Shown one piece after another: positions 34,901-46,900 of a stretch of 64,000 nt of DNA. Numbering within the stretch: the first letter of the stretch is position 1; each line of letters begins with the position of its first letter. The stretch is from Galaxea fascicularis (taxonomy: Eukaryota; Cnidaria; Anthozoa; Scleractinia; Euphylliidae): contig OX419336.1 in assembly GCA_948470475.1 (NCBI GenBank), forward strand, positions 35,851,876-35,915,875. Direction: 5' to 3'. Below the pieces are notes generated by a model. That model searched no databases, was not told the DNA's origin, and saw only the letters and a list, made by a program, of their open reading frames with translations. Position numbers and translations under genes: made by a program.

Positions 34901-37900
34901 TGAAATGTTAGTTTCCTTAAATGGTTTTGGTTTCTGGTTTTGGTTTATAGCGCTAATTAAAAAAAACAGCAGGCTCTCAACATCTCAATACTTCACTAGC
35001 TGCTACACTTGCTTCGTGATGGTTACAAAAGCTTTGCAAGGTAACACAGAGTTGAAAAAACAGGCACTCACCCCACAGTGACATGAAAATGGCGAAAATC
35101 ACCGTAAATTCGTTATCAAAAACGTAAGCCACCTGGTGAAATGAAAGTCAAAATGTTTACGAAAATAATATTAAAAGGCATGTTGAATCATCATCGGCTG
35201 ACAGTACACTAGCTTGTTAATGGCGTGCATTTTAATGGTATAACAGTCACAACTCTAACCAACTTTCTCCAATACAGACTAATGCTGTAGTTAACTCATG
35301 CGGACCCGGGCCAATGTCACTTGCATATTTATGGCGTTAGAGCCATTTTAGACAGCACACCTTTGTTGTATCCAAGATGCTAAGTGTCACACCTAAGTGC
35401 AATACGAATTTTGTCACCTCGATCAAACTTACATGTACAATTTGCTAAAACTGTCTGCATTTGATTGGGAAGTTATAATGTTTTACATAATAATCATAGA
35501 ATTAGTGTTCAATGACGACAGTAGAAAACGTTTTTAATTTCTTTTGGAGGAAACTGGAAACGCGTATCAAGGCCCGGTTCAATCGTCGAACTTCACCTGT
35601 GTCGAATCTAACGCAAATAAGAAAAATCTACTGTTTTCCCTCATTTGCATTAGATTCGGCACATGTGAAGTTCGGCGCTTAAACCGGGCCATAATAAGAA
35701 GCGCACTGATGGTCACAAACGAAGGACGCACCACATATGTTTAGGACGGGTGGGTTGGGGACATTCCACCTGGAAAGAGTCAATAGGTCCATTCGGCTAG
35801 GTACTCAATGTTGTACCCAATTCAAACCCTTTGGGAATAACATGTTTTGTTCCAGATATTTCCATATCATTCAAATATGAATGCTACACTATGATGCAAA
35901 TACAATACACAAAGAATCTTAAGCCCAGGAGATTTGAATTGGGTACAACATTGAGTTAGGCGAATGGGTGTATTGTACAGTGAAGAACTCATGTAAAAAA
36001 AACACAAAACAAAAAAAAAACTGAAACTTTTGAATACTTTACAATGGTAGTTCCAGCAAAGTTAATAGAGGGGAATGGTTAGGAAGCCCGGCAAACATCA
36101 AAGGAGCAAACAAAGACGCCATGATTTAGGTTGGAAGGTCCACGACCGTGCAAAATCTTTTGTTTCGTGCTCATACACTATGCATGAATTACGTAACCAC
36201 CAAGTTTCTATTGGTTAGTTCCTCGGTCAGCAGTAAACAACTATTATGTTTTGTGCACGGTCAAGACCAAAAAAGCGAACAAAAACATACAACAAAGAAC
36301 TCTGTCGGGTTTCATAACCATTCCCCTCTATTAACCATGGTTCCAGGGACTAGCTTGCACTCAGCCAACTCAGAATGTTTACCTTAGAGTATAAGCAGGT
36401 GTCATGCAAAGGCCAGTACGGACAGCCTTTATCACAGCGAGGACACATTGGGTAATCCAGCTTCTTATCCTCATTACAGATATCTCTCCTGAAGGCAAAC
36501 ACAACAATCACTTCCTTAACTCCCAGCAACAGTTCCAAGAACTACATTTCAAAGCCTTTATTCTTTAGGTGTAATTTGCTCTATTTTTTTAAATTATTAA
36601 AAAAGTCAAGAAAATTCTGAAACTCATCACTTACACAGGAATGTAAGAACCCACTTTGGCCGCTCCATAGAAGACACAAATTAGACCCATGATAGCTGCT
36701 GGCACCAACATGTGCGTGTAGAAAGCTGGTTGAAATAGTCAAGATGAAAAATAAAAAGTGTTGTTACGCTAGGATTAGTATGCAAAAGAGGACAATAGGG
36801 ACGTTCTGCATCAGATGTAGTCTTGTACCCATGGACCTGACCATTAGTCCAAAAATATCAGACTTCCGGTTGAATACTTCCATCATTTCAATAGCTTGAA
36901 AAAGCCGATCAGAATCGAAAACCTTACATACCTTCTGACGGTGCACAGTGAAGTACATAGCCTGTTTGCAGGCGGTACTTTGTGTACACAGACAGTTTGA
37001 ATCCGGTTGCCATATTGGACAAGTTAGTGGAAGACCTGGGACGAGCGACACAACTCATCCAATATGGCGACTGGATAAAATTGTACTCTCGTGCATATAC
37101 AAACTACCTATAAAGTACAAGATTGATGCAAATTCCTTTGGCATAAAAGATAGAATGCCCGATCATAGGTACGATACTCTCTTGTAAAGTCCCTAGTAAA
37201 CATTTAACTTTGAAAAGAGCTAGATGACACTTTAAAACAGTGTTTAAAACCTAGGCCAGCAACCTACACTCTTCCAGGTTTACCACCATTGTCCCCCCTC
37301 CATCTCCCCCTCCCCATCCCCCTAGTACTTTTAGTTTATCCCAGAACAGTTGTTGGAGCTTTACTGTGATCAGTGGGATCAGTAAGTTAGTGATTACTCA
37401 AACATTTTCTCCATGCATAGCATAAAACACAGTCTGACCACTTTTGCTTTCTGCAACGAATATATTATTTTGTGTTCAATAGGCCCTCCAGCTGCATTGG
37501 AGCTCATGATGGTTGGTCGTTGGTGGACAAGCAGAGGTCATGCATGTTTGCCTATTTCTATGTGTGGCCAGAAGCAACAAGATGAACATCAAAACTTCCC
37601 ACTGCCCATTACTTTATTTAATGGCTGGCAGTGATTGATTAGTGACATGACAGTAAAAGTTAAGTATGTCTATAGTGATTTTTCATACCTAACCAAGCAA
37701 AATAAATGCCAATCTTTTCACCAAAATACTCCCTGCAATGTATCAAACATTAAAATCATCATTAATTAGTACAATAAACACTGCAAACTAAAATGAAGGC
37801 AAACAAGAACCATAAGTAGTACAAGCACATGATGAGTCACCTAATGTGATCCAGAGGTTGCATCTTGTACCAACGACCAGCTTTCACCCAGGTATGAAAG

Positions 37901-40900
37901 AGCAGCTAAGAACCAACACAAAAAAATGTATACAGTCATACTTGTATAAACTGCAAATCTTGATCCACAAAGGAAATAGTGTAACTTCTCAGATAAGTGT
38001 TGATGTACAACAAATTGGAACTCCTTGTCATCCACTTTCACATTTAAAATCCTTGAGTGCTGTCACAAAGTCATGAAGTTACACTACTGCATTTTGTGAA
38101 TGTAGAACGCTCCTTGTGTTCAATAATGAGACAACTGTATAATATCCTTAATATTATTTCAGGGTGCGAGGAGCAGCAGTGCTAAAATTTATTGTTAGGT
38201 CAGTGTATTAATAATTAATATTCACAAAATACACTGTACATACATCTATAAAGAAAAATCTTCAAGTAATTAATATAAAATAGAACCACAAAAATCACAC
38301 AATTACCTGTCTGGCATTTTCAGGCCTTACTGGTTCAATTGACTCATCCAACTCATAAGTGCCCTGAAAAGCAAAGGGACAGGCATAACAGGGCGGCATA
38401 AAAGCTATATTAGACACTGTCAGTGGTCTTTGACCAAGCTGGCAGAGTTTTTTTCCTTCGTAAACAATTTTTCAGCCTTTCTATGCCGGCCCAAGGCCAT
38501 TTAAACCTCTGGGTTTGGCTTTGCCATTGTATTAGGTACATTGTACAAAATAAATAAATTTAAATAAATAAATAAAATTAATAAAGACATAAAGGAATAA
38601 ACGAAATATAAAATCTTAAAATTGCATTTCACGTAAGCCCTGGACTGTAAACTTCTTGAATTATAAATTATTTAACAGTTTTTTTTATGGCTAAAATATG
38701 TTAAGTTGCATAAAATTAATATTAACAAATTTACTAACTGGTTTTGAATGAAAACAGTTTGTTCCAAAGATATACAGTGACATGACAGCAATTAATTTTC
38801 AGAATCTGCTTTGGCTATAGCCACGTTCACTTCTCAAAAGATGAACACCTACACTAATTACCCTGTAATTCTACAATGGCAGGCTGCCAAACAGATCATT
38901 CTACATACTTTGCCAAAATATGCAATAAAGAATAATTCTTTAATATCCAACTGGTGACAAAGTATGGGAGGTATACACAGCTGTGCTCTAATTAGCGACT
39001 ACCTGGGGAACAATGGGTATGAATCCCACACTGTACATAGTGCAGTCCCTACGCAGTGCACTTACAGATCTAGAGTTTGAAGAGCGACCTACATAGTGTT
39101 GTGCAGATTTGGTAGGAAAAAGTGCCTAGAGCAACAAGAAGCAAGGTTTGCAAACTAGTAACAAAGTACTAACAGCTTTACATTAGAGGATCAATTTAAC
39201 ATTAAAAATATTTGAATTTATAATTAGGGACTGGTCATTATTTAGAGGGGGAGGGCTGGTGCAAATTAGGGGAGGGTCACTTATGCACACATTTTGAATA
39301 CTTTAATCAGTTAAGGGAGTAGGTGAGGGAGAGGGAACCAATCAGCCAAAAATATTCTTCACAAAGGGGAGGGTCAGGAGAATTAGAACATTTGCACCAA
39401 CCCTCCCCATCTAAACAATGACCAGTCCCTTAAAGTAAATCGTTTCAACAGGTTAATAAACTAAGTAGACATTAATAATATTCTCACTGACTCAACTCTA
39501 AGAACTAAGGAGGTACTTTCTCACTCAATTTAAGGAGGCCTTTTATTAAAATATTTCTCAAGATATTTTGAATTCACGGCAAACATGTACATGTACAGTA
39601 GATGTGCTTGCATTGCTACAATTCCAAGCAATTTCAAACAGCAAAACTACTGACCAAACATGGATTTTAATTACAATAATCACATGTGGTTACTGAAAAT
39701 TCTCACGAGACCTAATCAACCATAATGTTTCATAGCAACTCATGTTTGAAGATTGTAAATCTTAATTGTTGGGGCAGAAGATTATAAAGGCCATTCAGGG
39801 GACTGGATATCTATTTGGAAAATTGAAAGGGTGTACCAACCTCATGCAAAGGATAAGCTGCACTGTATGATCCATTTCCAAGCAAGCGTCCAATACCTTT
39901 GGTTAATAATATTGTCAGTAAGTAATTACACCCATGAACAGACCATTTACTGGTAATTCATTTTTTACATGAACAAAATAAGAATTTAAAATGATCAAAG
40001 AGTATTACTTGATCTGAGTATTTCCAGGGAAATCCATACCTATCTGGCTCCTTTTTTCTCCATACTGGGTTTTCATCAAAATTCTATGAACCTAACAATT
40101 CCATGTAGTACGTATTACACACAGCGTACACAAATTAAAGAAATTAGAAAGGGGAATGGTGAAAGGGGCAAATTGCCAAGTGCTTCAAGTGATTAAACTA
40201 ACAAGAGGGAAAAATCCCTGATGGAGGCAGACAGCCACATTTTTTTCAATCACACATCTATGAACCAATTTGAATAGAGATTTGAGTGCTGATTAATGTG
40301 TCAAAAGTTTATGCCCTTCATCAAAATGAATTGCTTTGTCACAAAGGGTGAACACTTGATACTTCAGCACTCAAATCTTACTGGCCAATCAACTCCACTA
40401 TAGGTAACACAAATGGGTTTACATGTATTTATTTATTACAATGAAGCTGATTCGGTTCCCTCCAAAATTAATACCTGTAGTCATGATCAAAAAGACCACA
40501 TTTTGCTCTCCACCAAATTCATTCATTGAAAAGTCGTAATTCATGTCAAAGATACTTTTTAAATAAATGATTTCAAGACACACAAAATCCTCTTTACTCA
40601 ATATGTCTTATAAAGTCTCCAACAGTTAATAACTGTCTCCTGTTTTCTATCACTGTCATTTCTGTTTACAGAGAACAATAACAGCAAAAAGATCAATCGA
40701 CAAGAAAATTATTTTAAAAATCATCAAAAATATTGCTTTTTTGTTTTCAAGACAACTGTCAAATAAGGAATACAATTATTGGTTATTAATTAATAATTAA
40801 AGTAAACACACATGCAAATAGAAGTCACTTACTATTCTACTCCTTTGTGCACTTGAAAAGAAATGATCACGGTTCTCAGGGATTAAAAATCTGTCATCGA

Positions 40901-43900
40901 AACAAAATAAAAATGCTACTTGATAAAATGAAATATATTTTTAATGACAATGGCGAAGATGCAAAAATGATTTTTCAGTTGCTGAAAAGAATTTAACTAT
41001 TTTAAGGAAGTTCAAAGGATGTGAATTTAACTAGTAGCTACATGTAGAAGATGTACAGTAAAATAATCATCAAAATTAATTATAAACTAAACTTTCCACC
41101 TTGTATCTATAGAAACAAAGTTGCTTGAATTCATCAAGGGCAATACTTCAATATTTCATCATTTCACAGAAATGTATCAAACAAACAATAGAGCATGCTA
41201 GTAATTTATTTTTTTGACCTATTAATAAAGCATGGCAACTATTACATGCAATGATCAATACAAATCACTCGACTCCGATGACGACTTCCACTTAGGTTGT
41301 CAAACATGAGTCAATGTCATCACAAACAGTCCTAATTCTCTGAACTACACTCACCTACATGTAGATGATTGTGCTTTACTTATTAATCATGATAGAGTAA
41401 GCCTCTGGACATCAAACTATTTACAATTAAATTTTTATGCATGGAAAGGATAATAAAGTTAGGGGGGTATACATGTAGGTCAGTTAAAAAGGAGATTCGA
41501 TAAAAGCTATGATCATGACAAAGCCAACACTTAGTACTCTGTAGCTACCAATGCAAACCATTACTTGTCCATCCTGTCTCTTCTAAAAGCACAAGTGAAG
41601 TGGTTTGACAGCTCTGGAAGCTCTTCAGCTCTTAGCTCAAATGGATTGCGAATTCCAATCGTATCAAAGCATCGATCCGTCCAATCCTTTGTCTCCATGT
41701 CAATTTCCTATATTTATATAACACTGATTTAAAAAAGCAATACAGTACTGTAGTGAGTCATGCACTTTATTTTACCATGCAGCCTTTAAAATTTCAATCA
41801 GTTACCAGGTGAGTGAAAATTTGCTCATTCAAATCCAACTTGTTAGAAGCCTTAAAGGTTAAATATTTTAAATTCCAGAACTTATATTCTACAAAAGTAT
41901 CACAATAATGCTGGTCAAAAAGGAGGCACATTCTGTGACATTTAAAATGTTAAATCACTTGATGCACTTGAAGTTTACTTGAATATTCTCCCTGTATAAT
42001 AGTATAATATTTATTTATTTGTTGCGGTTCAGTTTTATCTCTGGTTTAAATCAATTTTGTATTTTCCTTTGTTTTGGTATGATCATAATGAGTTTTAAAC
42101 AAAGGAAAATCAAATTAATTATACCAAGGACAAAACTAAACAACGACATATACATGACTTGTATAAAAGTTAAATCAGTAATAATAATTATTACTGATTT
42201 TAACTTTTATTAATTAATTCTTTCTTAAAGAATGCACCCGTACAAGTGGCCAGCTCAGCTTTCATTCCAATAATTTATTTTACATCATTCTCTCAAAGCC
42301 CTCTCAGCCCTGAGTGAACTAACATTCTCTCATCCCACCTGTGGCTGGTGGCTGAGATTTTAGTCAACTGTGATACATTAAATGCATGATCAAAAAGAAA
42401 GAAAGAGTTTGACTGCTTTGCACCTTAATAGGCATCTTCATAAGCATCTCCTCTGCACCTTTTATGAGCACTTTCCATGGTGCATGAACCTTGATGTAAG
42501 CTGTCTTTCCATTACTGGAATGCTGGAAAAACAAGGAAATCCACATACATGCGATAATGTGACTCTGTTCAACTGCATAAAATTATAACTGATACATTTA
42601 GAAGACCTATATTAGCAGTAATTAAGTTTCCCTATTTTTTTTTACAACTTTAAAGACAGAATCTTCATTGATCAGTTAACATCAGACTGTACTTCACTCA
42701 GTCACACCTCTACATTGAGACACCTTTGATGACCATGCCAGCTGCATAGGCTTATGGCCCAAGTACAAGATCGATTCTCAAATCTACTCCTTATTTTGAG
42801 GACGTACTGCTCTGTTATGGTGTGTAGTTGCTTTATACCAAGAGGAAGCAACACAGAGCTAATTATAAATTATTACTCTACTATAGACACATAGGGTGTG
42901 CATGTGTTATTAGCTCAATTCTATCCTGATTTCAATTTCAATTTGTTGCTGTCCCACACTATTATCACACCATAAAAAGATGTTGTTTCACAACGAAAAA
43001 TAAAAATTGTTCAAAGTAATGAGAAAATTTGCCACAACATATTTATGCATGCATACAATGTACAAAATTGCACGTCATCTTTTTAGCATACTGTACCTCG
43101 ATGCCCTCAGCTTCCAATTCAAGATCAGCTTCTTCAAGATTAGCTTCAAACTCTCTGCGCTTTTCATCCCTTTTATGCTGCCAGTCCTCATCTTTACTGG
43201 CATCGATTTCATATGCAAGAATGTAATCTACCAAAGATTGATATATTAATACAGGCAACTTATTATTAAAATTAAGCAAAAACAATCCAAGGAGTAGGTA
43301 GGTCCATATGGAATATTTTACAAAAAGGTAGCCAGGGATTCCAACTGCTGTGAAAAAGTTTGTACCTTTAAAGCAGTCTTGTTTGACAAGAAAATCTTCC
43401 AATGGCATAACATAATATTGAGCTTTATTTTCTCCTTACTGGAAACCTTTGTAACATTTCCCAAAATTCTGTCTGAGAATAACTTATTATAAGTGCTTCA
43501 CTGAGTAGGAGTGGTTACAATCTTCATGTGTGTAATGTAACCAAGGAGACAGGAGTCACTGGTTTGTAGCTTGGTCTCTGCATTGGTAATGTGTTTCTTA
43601 AGACAAGAAACTTAATATTTAAATAATAATAGTTCCTCCACATGTACACGTCCTTTCCTCACCCTGGGGATATATAACCCTGTAGCAGAGTACAGGACCT
43701 GAACCTAAGAATTCACCACTAGGAGTAGTGTATTAATTAATCCTTTTTATTATTCAACACAAAGTGGCAATTAAAAAAATAATAATTTGTCCAAATATGG
43801 TTATTGTTGCACTCTATATTCTTTGCAGGTACTTTAGAGTTATCCTAAAATAATTACAAAAGCCATTAAAATTTCTTGGGCAGAAAAATGGCAGTTTTTG

Positions 43901-46900
43901 CAACCTTTTTACAGTACTAAATTAACACTGTACTTACCTATTCGCCTTTTTCCATCTCTAAAGAAAAGAGTCGACCCATTTGGTGTCTGTCAAAAGAGAT
44001 ATCATTTGAAATACAATTACTATTACTTAACATGTAGTTTTAGGGTTCTATGCATTGAAAGGTTTAAGCACAAAAGGGGCAAATGAACTTGGTGAACAGT
44101 TAATGTTCACTTAGCGTTGACTGTGAATATAGAGATGAAAAAGAGATAAATATTCACCAGCTACAAAAAAGAGGAAACTTGTTTTATTCTATATGTTACA
44201 GATGGTTCCTTACAGACATGAAAAGAACAGGAACCATTTCACTTGAAAAATACAGGATATGATAAATTAAAACTTTCAAAAACTTCTAAAGACTGAAAAA
44301 CTATAATTCTCAAACAGTAGGACTCATCACTGTGTTAGCCAGTTTTCTTTTGGCAGGCAGTCCCAGGATTCTGAAGAGTAATCATTTTTGTTTAAGGCAT
44401 CACCTGAGAGGTTGCTAAAAACAACACAGTAAGGAAAATGCTACAATCGATTTGATGTTGAATATATAAAGGAATACTTGTCTAATTTTTATTGCCCACT
44501 AACTCTCACAACTGAAGTTTAACTTAGTTTGGACTCATTCTTTGGCTGACTTTTGAGCAGTACAATCATAAACAATATTTGTAACAACTTGAATATCAAC
44601 CCCGCGACAACAAAGTACGTGTAAATGTTGCCGGAAATACAATGTAGATCAAGCATCTCGAGTGCTGGCTTTAATGCAACTTTAAAGATTTATGTTTTAA
44701 GAATTTCAGTATGTTTGTTTCTGTTTTAGTCTTACAAATCTTGGAAGAATGAACCTCCTGTTTCTCCCCATATGTTCACTGCTTTGAATTATTTATTAGT
44801 TATATACAGTATTCACAAAATTGTCTCTTTTAAGTTTCCATCCAACTGAAACAAATTGGCTGTTGTTTGGCAGCTAGTCCATTATTAAGTGCATTACATG
44901 TAAATGTTTAAAAACTCTACACTGAAAAACAGCCAACTACAATGGTTTGAAATGTCAATGAGACATGAATTGAATAAGGATAATTTATAAGACATCTGAA
45001 GGATGATCACTGAAAGCAACAAACATGTGAACATTAATATCTATTAATTAAAATTCTGCCCAGAAGTCATTGTTTTCATTCTCAGCACAACACGTCATAA
45101 AATTGTACCTCTCTTAATTTCATGATTCTATCCCCAGTTCTCAATATGTATAATTCCTACAGCATAATATTGTACATAACTGTATGTCTATCTAGCCTAG
45201 GTAAGACACAGTATATTCAAAACAGGAGAAAATGCAGCTGCCTATAAAGTCTTTAAGATATGAATTAGAAGCCATCTGTCATCTGAAGATTCAGACCTAT
45301 TAAAATAATAATCTGCTTAAGGAAAAGAATATTCATGAAACTGTCATGTTATGACAGACATGCAAGATTTTCAATTTCAAACAACAAAGTCTAATACACA
45401 TCATGACTGGAAAACTGTCACACAGGGGTAACCAACTCAAGACAAACAGCTGCTGCAACCTGGCTATGGCGTTCAATGTCCGCCAAAATTCAACTTTTGA
45501 ATTTTGCTTGTATTTTTGGCATTCGATGTTGTAGTTTTACAATTTGTACCTACATCTGCAATTGAACATTCAAGTTTCCAATTTCTCTACTCCACTTGTC
45601 GATTTGACATTGTTTGTTTCACTATTCAACTTTGTAGTTTGAAGTATTCGACATTCAAGTTTACGCAATTCAACATTCAACTTTGGAAGATGCATGTTTT
45701 TGATATCCAACCGCAAGCCAGTCAATGACAGTCAGTGTGGGCTCAGCAAACTATCAAAATTCTCCCTTAGTAGGGGCTGGCAGAGGCAAGTCAGACTACC
45801 CTAGACAGTAGCTTTTACCACGGAAAATGGCGCCGCATTTCATTCTTGTTGTACCTAACACCCGATCCTACGTAAGTAATTTATTTTACTGTTCAGATTT
45901 ACTACAGTCATATATCTAAATGTCCTATATACAGTCAAGAACAATATATGTCACAATGGAAATATAAGAAAATATAAGCGCTTGCTTTATGCTGGGCTTA
46001 TAGGACGAACCGTATTTTCGTGACACTTCGACTGCCGGCCAAGATGTTAAAAACACTAAATGACCGGCAGTCCGATAAAATTACAAGATCGAAGAATTTC
46101 AGTCAATTTAAACTGTCAAAGATCAGCCATCTATGCAACCAGTTTTGTAGGATTTATCCATCATTTCTACAATTTTTATCGGACTGCCGGTCATTTAGTG
46201 TTTTTGAAGCCTTGGCCGACAGTCGACCTGAAAAAAATTCTAAGTGTCACGAAATACGGTTCGTCCGATAAGCCCAGCATAAAGCAAGCGCTTATATTTT
46301 CTTATATTTCCATTGTGACATATATTGTACTTGACTGTATAGGACATTTAGATATATGACTGTAGTAAATCTGAACAGTAAAATAAATTACTTACGTAGG
46401 ATCGGGTGTTAGGTACAACAAGAATGAAATGCGGCGCCATTTTCCGTGGTAAAAGCTACTGTCTAGGGTAGTCTGACTTGCCTCTGCCAGCCCCTACTAA
46501 GGGAGAATTTTGATAGTTTGCTGAGCCCACACTGACTGTCATTGACTGGCTTGCGGTTGGATATCAAAAACATGCATCTTCCAAAGTTGAATGTTGAATT
46601 GCGTAAACTTGAATGTCGAATACTTCAAACTACAAAGTTGAATAGTGAAACAAACAATGTCAAATCGACAAGTGGAGTAGAGAAATTGGAAACTTGAATG
46701 TTCAATTGCAGATGTAGGTACAAATTGTAAAACTACAACATCGAATGCCAAAAATACAAGCAAAATTCAAAAGTTGAATTTTGGCGGACATTGAACGCCA
46801 TACCTGGCATGGAAACAAAAGATTGTACTTTTAACAAGTTGTGACAGTCTTCTCCCAATGGCTATAATTTGGTTTCTCAACCAATACAGGGAACACAGAA

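Noticed and set aside
40040..40083. Anoctamin exon read as [15 protein letters not shown]
   Set aside because: That frame has no counterpart in the family. The acceptor at 40092 gives [11 protein letters not shown], which fits both neighbours in phase and sequence.
45504..46763. Identical 74-residue frames on both strands
   Set aside because: They are a mirror effect of the palindrome at 45465-46802 and have no protein features.
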